Source of the DNA: Vickermania ingenoplastis | Taxonomy: Eukaryota; Euglenozoa; Kinetoplastea; Trypanosomatida; Trypanosomatidae | Assembly: GCA_010157825.1 (NCBI GenBank) | Contig: VFSE01000239.1 | Coordinates: forward strand, 248,001-312,000 | Direction of reading: 5' to 3' | DNA: 64,000 bases | In this document: one piece after another, positions 30,701-39,100 of the stretch | How the letters are laid out: every line of letters starts with the position of its first letter | Position numbering within the stretch: position 1 is the first letter of the stretch | Position numbers and translations under genes: made by a program | Notes under the pieces: generated by a model | Told to the model about the DNA's origin: nothing | The model's input: only the letters and a program-made list of their open reading frames with translations | Database searches by the model: none

Positions 30701-32167
30701 AGGTATGAAGAGAATGAGCGAAGGGCGGGCGGTGGAATTAGGCGTGTCACTCACGAACACCGCCGCTACTACTACGTTGTGGACGAGCGCCCAGCCGTGG
30801 ACGAAGACGAGGACTTCTATCACCCCTACGACGAGCACATCCGCCGGCCCCGGCGCTACCACAAGCAGCAGGGGGGCCTTGCAGCGGTCCCTCACACCCG
30901 CAGCGATGCTACCAACGGTGTGTACCCGCGGCGCTTCTCCACCTCCACCGGGTCGTCCATTACATTTATGGACGACGAGGAGGAGGACCGGGTGACGGAC
31001 CACCGCGTGCATGAAGCGGCCGGCAGTAGCCAGGAGAGCAACGATATGCGGCGCCGCGGCCAGCGAGAGACCGCTCTGCCGGGGGGAGGACCGTCGTCCA
31101 GCGCCACTGGCGCCGCTCGCAAGATGTTCGAGATCCCATCGGATGACATGACTAGTGATCAGGACGGAACAGCGTCGTCCTCGCCGTCGTCGTCGTCGGA
31201 CAGCGTACCAGAGAACCCCGCCTTTTTTCAGTTCCACCATACCCCACCCACCTCCGCTCGAGATAAGCATTCCCCGGCAAAGGAAGCACCGGCCACCAGT
31301 ACCAGCACCGCCGCCGCCACGCAACCACGTGCGGCGGACAGGGGCCACCCTACAGCTACCGCATCCCCCGACGCGGCGTCGGAGCCCTTTCACCCATCCA
31401 ACGTCACCAGCAGCGCCGACCCGAGTCCCAGCCGTGAAGTCTCCGCTGACCGACACGCCCCGGCTTCTGGAAGCACCAAGAACGTGGGAAGTACGAGGCC
31501 GAAGCGGCCGCCGTCGGCGGTCAAGACCAAGAAGGTGCAGCACAAGACGAAGGAGAAGGAGGAGGCGGCGGCGGGTGCGGGGGGAACAGCTTCTGGCAAG
31601 AGCAGCCTCACGCGGGGTTCGACACCCGATGCGATGCCGCGCATATCGGACGACTCCAACGATCATGTGATCGTCCCGACTGCCGTCAGCGTTACGTCTC
31701 GCAGTGCTCGGGCCAGCAGCGGCGGCCCGGCCGAGGACCAGCATCAGCTGGGCACTCAAGGGCAGCACGAGCTGCTGCCGGAGCCCAATGGCCTCATCAC
31801 TCCATGTGGCAAGACGCTAAGCAGCGCTGGGGTCACGCCGCTCTCTGGGGGTGTGCCACGTAGTCCTAGTGGGGATGGCTCACGGGGCGCCTCTCCTCTA
31901 CCGTCGGGCGAGTTCCTTGGGTCTACCGTCGTCTCCACCTATAGCGCCACGGTGCAGCAGCGACTCTACACGAGTGCAGCGGGTGGCGGAGCGGGCAGCG
32001 GACGCACCCCACAGCTCTACCGCGGACAAAATCGACAGCAGCAGCAGCAGCAGGGATTCTACGCTGCGGCCGTGCGGCCACAGGGATCGAACAACTCCAA
32101 CTCCCCCGGCCGCACGACACCCCGATCCCCCCCTTGTAGCGGGAGGAAGCGGCTTCAGATGGGGTGA
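24797..32167 (+). CDS. Giant, mostly disordered protein (2456 aa) with conserved-looking cores
   Basis: The ATG at 24797 opens MIDVPDFIDDLSDQEEALL. Most of the protein is Ser/Pro/Ala/Glu-rich and disordered. Three islands look folded: residues about 471-523 (DCALQIYLDVGGIRKDNIYA...), about 1014-1318 (helical, ending in a basic coiled-coil stretch EARQREKERMEAA and ELRFGPHFAKVRSRYREP), and about 1787-1866 (FRMYQTVDDLAAVEARHRAK). A lysine-glycine repeat (KGKGKGKGKG) lies near residue 1905 and a Gln run near the C-terminus. There is no transmembrane span or recognised catalytic motif. Such proteins in trypanosomatids are often cytoskeletal or basal-body scaffolds, but that is only a guess from architecture. 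Confidence 0.8.
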   Translation: MIDVPDFIDDLSDQEEALLAAAAPAPEAPPSPPAAAAELVSPRPVLSVSGHQSATLIDTLTVPEVLAVEEEEDEEPPVAHSGDAAMITAAAENGRNESDEAAGLRATVGSSNRPPQSQERHHRETYGLQVEDFNPNDYRMEPHSQSVSSSELEALVVKGLPNAPKAGHEDDVLLEPATDGETEESSAGPAPPTETATEPEPGALDAVSTVELEVDPETATGELEAKMDEVELLSAGTPTQPSAAPVEKDEQERSGSADTPPEPEEEEAPPTLSSPSEVVLGAVVQLLSNPLEAGFDETTPEKMHPLALEPPPPPPPSASAATALPPHGSAASPALSAVLPVPRSDVPMPSPAELPSPRPTELMDASTRSATRLSPRPAVAAASSSESSPLPSARHAEPPQEQPATDSGPESTSSPSPMPPGAQPFAAAHGQPVAPPKAASPNMEATSKSLSFLGGASSCMNPSSAASTSGSILLSDADKDCALQIYLDVGGIRKDNIYAVLLQYFHIPEPVPLDIHSYFQSDAVRSTRTSELLPAAAAAAAAQVSQPPSHLAAALGKPPRPNSTTRPAGLQPPAVAAGTMMEPIAWLDLLADLGSTVQWHIAAEELSLSPPGALGPHPPMFIPPDNPQPDNSAEGDKGEDRHPPNAERGSPEDHIPALSSSSSSSFSWTEAVAAGSTSNAGGSPRRSYPPRHEHPANASLGPEYTPSQRQSTMPPGEVRLQPRAELTSISAATEAEKSKEPPQVGVRSRPSSGSPHGRRSGSSGSILSNPHNYYEVLRDDRSSSTISHSSGAAGAGRGSQEAAVGSGVAAVRLFTAEGKGDDEGANKAHQEEEEEENTAAAAANGAGRPSFAELMRKKSGSFSEHLQNLSVSATLAAARRSGSSSSNNSAKPGSPLHHLGGVGPHGDREPTAEEVARALLTSLFVQLGATEHRRAHRPGDGEGRVATGPDTVLALTAEDLEAALANLAKEEPHSNLPGSTPNKSTPNAHLSNASPSTTAAPRRRGAPAPPLPPRPFTAAVAHLIEDIGSASNVFSHPKVAEKGFMEEEHRMTANIAHPSAAAPAGDDTDYCSPAMPYMNTGSAALAALTADREASAAGEPYMDWYQFRTALMDELDAVQECLTTMATTLQEAARLPKRGKGGLPFSARRPSVLVLLPARPPVLSLTLAGMAPADMAHFAGAEITQYLRSVEVIKRSVRMLLMTLIQKQEEARQREKERMEAAIPASELQRRKELRFGPHFAKVRSRYREPQKLNEIALSVIARAKARRLLEELRRQTVPVNRKEIYLRAAIETKPLKPSVLQECLDEVLKPLRAPHASPRADTHSRPHTRSGSGGSSSSGADSDAVDMAELLGFPSSSAANRRRKPSRNPHNRVTLVQGRTAKEQEATVQRLSTPLSDPRWFSVLKQRADRQDKRRHQKVERGKHGSKEVHQDVERENTPPSYPPPQASVWRHTHQQHAAERSRRSYASTSTTASSHPTPSPNRYLHCDDDTRSAGKDSSTTGSHTYPYQEKNTASAPQDARRLRRKQPARESSAHRSAQRVESNSNRRTPPHQRCAAAARPASSSLYSVYSSLGGVSALGTPSRSSPVKSSSTPRGASATPPRQAPPSHSRGRQEGSHAHTPTRPDVEACVTVSARPPAATPVDRQASQSSLPPRYPAAGDGASGRHKQQQQGGGPPPRSGSNRSLGSSHATPLAPQRRGKPPSSCAATPYRTPSRPKQRPASASLPSTPSGAGPRTISQMSTSSAAAAGIAYLAADSGRCRGVPAPSSGPSTSVRTPLTTPSLSMDMMMMVDEELMNDGGGAGHRLPFRMYQTVDDLAAVEARHRAKGDLEEVQAAHRLVLRKVLEESADVLFTRSVFERDGRVRECTDKSIGGGLPAAPGSGRMSQLKPYRDTAGGAPSKGKGKGKGKGKGVGTPRRHHKQLTPPSSSSRGARGTRSPGSTSSPSPQRRRRHREEGHSHSHSTQRRYEENERRAGGGIRRVTHEHRRYYYVVDERPAVDEDEDFYHPYDEHIRRPRRYHKQQGGLAAVPHTRSDATNGVYPRRFSTSTGSSITFMDDEEEDRVTDHRVHEAAGSSQESNDMRRRGQRETALPGGGPSSSATGAARKMFEIPSDDMTSDQDGTASSSPSSSSDSVPENPAFFQFHHTPPTSARDKHSPAKEAPATSTSTAAATQPRAADRGHPTATASPDAASEPFHPSNVTSSADPSPSREVSADRHAPASGSTKNVGSTRPKRPPSAVKTKKVQHKTKEKEEAAAGAGGTASGKSSLTRGSTPDAMPRISDDSNDHVIVPTAVSVTSRSARASSGGPAEDQHQLGTQGQHELLPEPNGLITPCGKTLSSAGVTPLSGGVPRSPSGDGSRGASPLPSGEFLGSTVVSTYSATVQQRLYTSAAGGGAGSGRTPQLYRGQNRQQQQQQGFYAAAVRPQGSNNSNSPGRTTPRSPPCSGRKRLQMG
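30502..30540 (+). repeat. 12-base coding repeat encoding Lys-Gly dipeptides
   Basis: Repeated AAGGGCAAAGGC units inside the giant disordered gene give an uninterrupted run of alternating Lys and Gly. The copies are nearly identical at the DNA level, which suggests recent slippage expansion. Confidence 0.8.
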
Positions 32168-32867
32168 CGAGGGCGAAGGAGAGAAAAAGAAGAAGACCAA
32201 GAGACCAAAAAGAAGGAGCGAAGATTCAAATGATCTCTCCAAAGGCAGAGAGAACTCTATTCGTGTTCTAACCGATAAACCATGGCAATGGCAATGGCAA
32301 TGGCATCGTTTTAGTCCCCCTACTCTTCGTACAATCCACATAGAAACACTTGCAAATGGCCAAGTACATCATAGAACAGAAACAGAGACCTCTGGAGGAG
32401 GAGTGATATAGAGCGCCACCTTCAATATTTGGATCACTTCCCCTTGCCCTCCTCCACCGTGTGTGTCGATCTGTTTTCTCTCGTCTGTTGTGTGTAACGG
32501 AATCAAGGATCCAGTTTAACAAAAAAAAAAAACATCAAACCATACGTTCAGAAAGTTAAATTTAGTATGGACAGTTTTCTGAGCCCTTCCTGTACCTGTA
32601 AAGAGCTCCGTTAATGATCTCTCTCCTCTTCATTTTTTTTTTTTTGCAGCCACGAGATAGAGAAAACAACAAGGGCCGCCGCTGCGAAGATCCACCGCGA
32701 GGCCACCAACTCCCCTTCACACTCTCGGTCGGATCGTATGCGTATCCCACGCCCCAACCTGCAGACTAGCTTGCCGCCTAATCTACTGTGTGTGTGAACT
32801 TCGCGGGAGTTTCGTTTTGTTCTTCACATTATCAATTTTCTCGTACACTGAATTGCCAACAGCAGCA
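32168..32867. other. Intergenic spacer
   Basis: 700 bases. It holds a short hexamer repeat (ATGGCA units at about 32282-32304), an A-run at 32521-32532 and a T-run at about 32633-32645 followed by GCAG, a likely splice acceptor for the next gene. No gene is seen. Confidence 0.55.
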
Positions 32868-35588
32868 ATGCCCCATGCTCCGCTTGCTTTAATTTGTCTC
32901 TCCTCTGGTCTACCTCTTCGGCGACTTCGCCGCTGTCCCTATGGTTGCATCCCAGCAGGGCCTTCCGCCTCCGTCAGCGCCACGAGGCATGTGGGTAACA
33001 GCAGTGGCTACGCGCCGCTCCTTAGTAACGCCAACACGCACATTTTCGCGGGAACGGCAGAGAACGGCGCTTCTCCGCTTTTATTTCGCGACGGTAACTC
33101 CCCCGACCCGCGGCTGACTCCGCTGCTCGTGACGCGCCTGGGGCCGAGTCGGCTCCTTTTCCACGACGGAGATGACATGCTGGGCCGTGGGCCGCGAGGG
33201 GAGGCGGAGCCCCCCGCCTTAGCCGGCCCGCTGGCGGCATTGGATGCCCCAGAAGAGGACTCCGCGTCCACTCGGCTGACCGTGCCGCTCACAGGCGTCT
33301 ACACCACTCGGTTAATTCGAAAATTTACCCCAATTCAAATTCTCCCGGAGGCGCTTGCGGTGGCGCAGGAGTTAGTCGCGGCTCGCCGAAGCCCTCGCTC
33401 CGCTTCTCCGGCTAGCAGCGATGGATGGGATATCTGGGATCAACAAGAGGCGAAGAGTGAATCCATACGAAATGCGGAGCGCTTGATCCAGTCGCTTTCG
33501 ATGGGCTCTGGGGCTGCGCAGACTACCTCCCCCTCCGGAGTTGATGGCTTTGAATGGACAGCGGAAGAGCTGCAGCGGCTGCGTGCGACGCCCCTCTCGC
33601 CGCCGTATTTGTCTAACCGCGTGACAGAGCCGTCCAAATCCGTCTCGCTGCGCCGGTTTCTGGCTCTGCGGCACTGCTGGTATTCGCCGTCGTACTTCCA
33701 CATTCCAACAGACCGGGGGTGGTACCTGCTGGCTCCCAGCTGGACGGGTGCGAGGGCCCCGCAGGTGGCTGTACGGCTGCCAGCGGATCACAGGGGGGCA
33801 GCAGCATGGTGTCAGCGCCTGCATCCCCGGTACCTCCCGGGAGCCCACACCGCGGAGGACGGAGCAGAGGAGGAGACCGAGCAGGACGAGGCTCGGGACG
33901 GGGTAGATGGCGCAACCTGTGCTCCAGGAACTCCAGTTGCCCCGGACACTGCGGCGCTGTCGAGTCGGCTCGAGTCGTTTCGCACGGCCAAAGCGCTGGA
34001 GCTGCACGCCGCCTCCCCTGCGGCGGAGTGGGAGTCCCGGGGGCCCGCTGGGGACGACCGGGCCTCCGACGCCCCAGCAGTGCCCGGGAAGGAGAAGAGG
34101 AAGAAAAAGAAAAGTAAACGGGTTGCGCTGCGAGACGGGGCCGTGCTTCCCTACATCCGCGAGTCGCACCTCTTTCACCTCAATGATGGCGTCCAGTGGC
34201 CCATTCCACCCATTTGGCAGGCCCTACAGAAGCAGAAGCAGGGCGATGTGGACGTCGACGCAGCGCTCTCTCCCTCCCGACTCCGAGGGCTGATGCATTT
34301 CTATGCCAAACACCTGGAGCGGGTGGAGGTATACGACGAGAACGGCGGAGGCTGGTCCGCTAGCGAAGAGGAGGACTTCATCAACGAAGCGCTCGAGGCG
34401 TGGCGCCGCGGCCAGGAGCAGGTGAAACGCCCCCTGAAGCTCGCGGGGGACGAGAACACGGACCCTGTGTATTGTGGCGATCTCCCTTCAGAGGCAGAGG
34501 TGCTGCATTTCAGCCGACGACTCTTCCGTGCCTACACCCGCAAGGCGAACGTCCAACTGGTGGTGGACGACGCGGAGGAGCACACCGCCCCGTTGCTCAC
34601 CCTGGTTCCGCTGACGGATCTGAAGCCCGGAACGGAGCTGGTGATGCACTACGGCCGGGAGTGGTGGACGGAGCACTACCTCTACCCCTTGCTCCTTCTC
34701 CGCGACTGGGAGACCGCCGCACAGCAGGGCCACCGTGGTCCTTCATCTCTCACGCTTGGTGGGTCTGGCATGAAGACGGCGAAGGAAGTACCCAGAGATT
34801 CGGCTCCCCTCTCCGTGGCGGCGGTGGCTAGGGCGGCCGAGCAGTTGACGGCCGCCCCAACGGATGCATTCGAGCCCTTCCCTGTCCTCCACGCACGGCG
34901 CCGCCGCCAAAGGAAGTCACCGCAGAACGAGGCCAAGAGAGCCGACCACCCGAAACGGAAGGAAGCGGAGGCGGAGGGGGGTGATGCACCGGGTAATACG
35001 ACAGTAGACCAGCGGTCGAGCTATTCTCTGTACAACAGAGCGACGAGGACCAAGGCATCACCGGCTGTGGTGCTGGCGGCAGCGCTGCAGCGCGCTGTGC
35101 TCCGGCCCCCTTTCTTCCGCCGTCTGGTCCGAGGGTTCACCAGCAGTAGTCCAGTTGAGGAGCGCGTGGCAGTGTTTGATCTATCTCAGCCAGACGCCGA
35201 AGTACCGCTGAAGCAACTCCGTCGCGCGCTGCTGAAGGACTTGCTGCTACATCGAGATGAGGAGGGTGCGGCCGCCTCTGCACACGGTTTCCCTATCCCG
35301 TCTCTCCTCCCGCTGCCGGACGTGTTTCGGCGTTGGGCTCCCATGACTGGGGACCTGTCGGACGCGAAGGAAGGGGTGCTGCTGCTAGAAGCAATGCCAC
35401 CAGCTCCCGAGACATCTGGTTCCCCTGCAGTTACGGAACTCCCGGGTGACACACACGACGAATCGCCATTTGCCGCATCCGTGGACCATTTCGATGATGA
35501 GTTCCCCAGCCAAGTCCTCTCCAGCACGACGGAGGCGGCTGCAGCTGAAACAAATGGCAGTGACGGCGGTGAAGTCTTCTCCGTCTGA
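32868..35588 (+). CDS. SET-domain-like protein, possibly organelle-targeted
   Basis: 906 residues from the first ATG (MPHAPLALICLSSG); the frame extends upstream only to a GTG. The N-terminus is hydrophobic with several arginines (PLRRLRRCPYG), which could be a mitochondrial presequence. A segment at about 265-325 is rich in Trp and Tyr (CWYSPSYFHIPTDRGWYLL). A second folded block at about 424-611 ends with VPLTDLKPGTELVMHYGREWW, which resembles the closing strand of a SET methyltransferase fold (…GEEL.YDYG.W). Lysine-rich (KKKKKSKR) and acidic linkers separate the parts. I see no convincing NHS(C)xxPN motif, so an inactive or diverged SET domain, or a different fold, remains possible. Confidence 0.6.
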   Translation: MPHAPLALICLSSGLPLRRLRRCPYGCIPAGPSASVSATRHVGNSSGYAPLLSNANTHIFAGTAENGASPLLFRDGNSPDPRLTPLLVTRLGPSRLLFHDGDDMLGRGPRGEAEPPALAGPLAALDAPEEDSASTRLTVPLTGVYTTRLIRKFTPIQILPEALAVAQELVAARRSPRSASPASSDGWDIWDQQEAKSESIRNAERLIQSLSMGSGAAQTTSPSGVDGFEWTAEELQRLRATPLSPPYLSNRVTEPSKSVSLRRFLALRHCWYSPSYFHIPTDRGWYLLAPSWTGARAPQVAVRLPADHRGAAAWCQRLHPRYLPGAHTAEDGAEEETEQDEARDGVDGATCAPGTPVAPDTAALSSRLESFRTAKALELHAASPAAEWESRGPAGDDRASDAPAVPGKEKRKKKKSKRVALRDGAVLPYIRESHLFHLNDGVQWPIPPIWQALQKQKQGDVDVDAALSPSRLRGLMHFYAKHLERVEVYDENGGGWSASEEEDFINEALEAWRRGQEQVKRPLKLAGDENTDPVYCGDLPSEAEVLHFSRRLFRAYTRKANVQLVVDDAEEHTAPLLTLVPLTDLKPGTELVMHYGREWWTEHYLYPLLLLRDWETAAQQGHRGPSSLTLGGSGMKTAKEVPRDSAPLSVAAVARAAEQLTAAPTDAFEPFPVLHARRRRQRKSPQNEAKRADHPKRKEAEAEGGDAPGNTTVDQRSSYSLYNRATRTKASPAVVLAAALQRAVLRPPFFRRLVRGFTSSSPVEERVAVFDLSQPDAEVPLKQLRRALLKDLLLHRDEEGAAASAHGFPIPSLLPLPDVFRRWAPMTGDLSDAKEGVLLLEAMPPAPETSGSPAVTELPGDTHDESPFAASVDHFDDEFPSQVLSSTTEAAAAETNGSDGGEVFSV

Positions 35589-35979
35589 GCGGAGAGAGAG
35601 ACGTGAGATGGACGGGACCAGCTTTTTGTTTGCCTTCAGACCTCATCACATTCCCTGATCGCAACACAACACCCGCCACCCTCTGTGCCTCGTAAGAGAT
35701 CTGGACCCCTTCGACGTGATGTGCGCCGCATCCAGACTTCGTATATATCCCTTATGACGATGCTTGGTCTTGGGATCTAGTGTTTTTTTTTTTATTATTT
35801 TTATTATTCGCTTCACTCCCTTTATTTTCTTCTCTTCTTTTCCATGAATCCAATAATAACAATCTCCCCTCCTCCTACAAGTAGTTAACGGCGCTTTGCT
35901 CCCGCAGTGCAACGCTTAGCATTGTTCTTGTGGAAAAGATATTTTTTTTGTTCTTTTTTTTTCTATTGACAGGTTCGAA

Positions 35980-35999
35980 ATATATATATATATATATAT
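35980..35999 (+). repeat. (TA)n microsatellite
   Basis: About ten TA units in the spacer before IFT172. A similar TA run follows the same gene. Confidence 0.8.
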
Positions 36000-36069
36000 T
36001 AAGAAGAGTAGTCGAATATTTGGCAGTAGAAAACAAAGATCAACAACAACAAGAAAAAGAAAAGGGGCC

Positions 36070-36090
36070 TCTATTTCTTTCTCTTTGTAG
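36070..36090 (+). promoter_or_regulatory. Predicted polypyrimidine tract and spliced-leader acceptor AG for IFT172
   Basis: CTATTTCTTTCTCTTTG followed by AG at 36089-36090, 74 bases before the chosen ATG. A further AG nearby (about 36101) is an alternative. Confidence 0.5.
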
Positions 36091-36164
36091 TTTTCCAATA
36101 GAATCCGAGGGGTTCCTCTGTATCTGCCCCTTCCCTTCCTTTACTGTGTGTGATCCCCACCACC

Positions 36165-39100
36165 ATGCAGGTCCGTCATTTCAAGACCCTCTCCGCCGGT
36201 GGCGAGCACCTCGCCCGCACGCAGGCGATCGCGTGGTCCCCCAACAACAAGCGCCTCGCCATCGCTGATGCCACCCGGACCATCTCTCTCTACGACGAGA
36301 AGGGGGAGAGGCGCGACAAGTTTCCCGCCAAGGCCTCGGACAAGTCCGGCGCCAACTCGTTTTACCTTACTGGGCTCGTCTTCTCCCCGGATAGCAGCAA
36401 GATCGCCATTGCCCAGTCCGACAATCTGGTCTCCATCTACCGCATCGGCCTGGAGTGGGGCGATAAGAAAGCCATTTGCAACAAGTTCCCGCAGAACAGT
36501 TCCGTCACCTGCGTGACCTGGCCCACCACCTCCTCGCAGGGTGTCGAGCTCATCGCCTTCGGTACCATGGAGGGAAAGGTGAAAGTGGGTATCCTCAAGA
36601 GCAACAAATCCCAGTCCCTCTACGCCAACGAGCACGCCGTGATCTCTATCAGCACCAACATATGCGGCAGCGCCGTCGTTAGCGGCCATTTGGATGGATC
36701 CGTGTACGTGTACTACTTTGAGACGGACGAGGCGGGGAACGAGGTCTCGGGAAGCAAGAAGCTCCTGACCCACAGCTGCCCCCCTGCGGTGCTTTCGTGG
36801 GGCGAGCACATATGCGCTGCTGGGGATGACGGCCTGGCGACCTTCTACAACCCTAATAACGGCCACCGCACGCAAACCTTCGACTATCCTGTTAAAAGCG
36901 AAGGCGTCTTCACCTGTGGTGCGTTCAACCCCAGTGGCCAGGCCCTTGTGCTAGCCCAGAAGGAAACGCTGCGTTTCTTCGACTTTAACCTCCGCTCTCG
37001 CAAGTGGGAGGAGGGCTGCAAGCTGACGGTGCCCAATAGCTTTGGCTTCTCTGCCCTCTCGTGGAAGAGCGATGGCAGCCGTCTCATCACCGGCAGCATC
37101 ACGGGTGCGGTGGAGATGTTCGATGCCTGCTTGCGGCGCTACCGCCTCCGCGGTGCCTTCGAGTTCACTTATGTCAGCCACAATCAAGTGATTGTGAAGC
37201 GCCTAGCGACGGGCGCTCGGACTGTACTGCGCTCCAATATGGGCGACGAGGTCCAGCGAGTGACAGTCCACCAGGATCGCTACCTTGTGGCGCACACCAC
37301 CACTACCCTTCTGGTTGGTGATCTCGTGTCTCGCATGCTCTCGGAGGTCCCGTGGCAGCTCACTGGCCGTGAAAAGTTCGACTTCTCCAACCCTCAGGTC
37401 TGCATGGTCTTCTCCGCGGGCGAGTTGGTGCTGATCGAGTACGGCAGCAGTACCCTGCTGGGCACGTGCCGGACCGAAGAGCGCAACAGCCGCCGCATCT
37501 CTGTCCGTATTTACGACAGCTCCAACGTCATCAAGGACGACGCGCAGCTCATCGTGAACTCCGAAAACGGTCTGCTGACGGACACCCCGGCCAACGCCAA
37601 GCGCGTCATTGCGTATCTGCTGGACAGTATGACCATCCAGGTGGACGACCTCGTGAGCGGTGTGTGCATTGGCCACATCCCGCACCATGTGAAGGTGGAC
37701 TGGCTCGACCTCGACTACCGCGCTTCCAAACTGCTCTTCCGTGACAAGCAGCACGAGCTGTTCCTCTACGATCTAAATACACAGCAGCGTACCACCCTGC
37801 TCAACTACTGCACCTTCGTGTCCTGGGTTCCGCAGAGCAACGTCGTCGTGGCCCAGAACCGCGTGGAGCTGTGCGTGTGGTACAACATATCTGCCCCGGA
37901 TAGCGTCGCGATTGTGCCTCTGAAGGGCGAAGTGGAGTCCGTCGAGCGCAGCACCGGCAAGACAGAGGTTATCGTCGATGAAGGCGTTAACACCGTCGCC
38001 TATCTCCTTGATGAGCCGCTCATTGAGCTGGGCGTGGCTATGGAAGAAGAGGCGTACGACCGCGCCTGCGATCTTCTCGACACCATTGCACTCACGCCCA
38101 AGACGGAGGCCATTTGGCGTCAGCTCTCTGCCGTGGCTGTGCAGGAGATGAAGCTTCACATTGCCCAGCGGTGCTACGCCGCTCTCGGTGACGTGGCCAA
38201 CGTGCAAGCCATCAATCGTATCAACAAGCTTGCCGCCAAGGCGATGGTAGAGTCGGATGGGTCTACTGACGGCTATGATCACTACACGGTGCAGGCGGAG
38301 CTCTTTATTCTGAAGAAAGACTTCAAGCGCGCTGAGCAAATCTATCTCGAGTCCGGCAAGGTGGAGGAGGCTATCGCCATGTGGGAGGAGCTTCAGCGCT
38401 ACGAGGAGAGCATGGCTGTGGCGGCGTCTCGCGAGTTGGAGGACCTGCCCTCGCGCCGTGCGAGGTACTACGAGTGGCTCATGGAGACTCGCCAGTTCGA
38501 GAAGGCCGGCGAGGCGAAGGAGGCCGAGTCGAAGTACATGGACGCCATCAACCTCTATCTCCGTGGTGGTACCCCTGCCCGGGCTGCAAACGTTGTCACG
38601 GCGTACCAGCTCAAGCCCGAGACGCAGCTGCTGGAGGCCATTGCAGCGGCACTCTTCAAGGCCCAGATCTTTGAGAAGGCCGGAGACTTCTTCCAGACCC
38701 TCAAGATGGACGAGCGGGCGATCGACGCCTACAAGCGTGGGCACATCTTCAGCCGCGCCGTCGAGTTTGCTCGCGACAAACTCCCCGATCGCGTGCAGCA
38801 GCTGGAGGAAGAGTGGGGGGACTACCTCGTCTCGCAGAACAACGTCGACCACGCCATTAATCACTACATGGAGGCCGGCAAGATCTCCAAGGCGGTCAAG
38901 GCGGCGCTGGACTCCCGCCAGTTCACCAAGGCAGCCCAAATCCTCGAGAATCAGACGATGGAGGACGACGCGTCGATGAAGACATTCTACTGCCAGCTGG
39001 CCCGCCACTACGAGGAGGTGCACGAGTACGCCGACGCCGAGCGGAACTACATCAAGGGCGGGGCATTCGACGAGGCGGTCGAAATGTACAGCCGCGCCGG

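Larger units (their letters stand above)
35589..36164. other. Intergenic spacer upstream of IFT172
   Basis: 576 bases with T-runs near 35781-35792, a TA dinucleotide repeat at about 35980-35999 and the splice signal listed separately. No gene is seen. Confidence 0.6.

Noticed and set aside
36150-36164. Upstream in-frame ATG for IFT172
   Set aside because: Adds only MIPTT; orthologues begin at the equivalent of the ATG at 36165. Not excluded.
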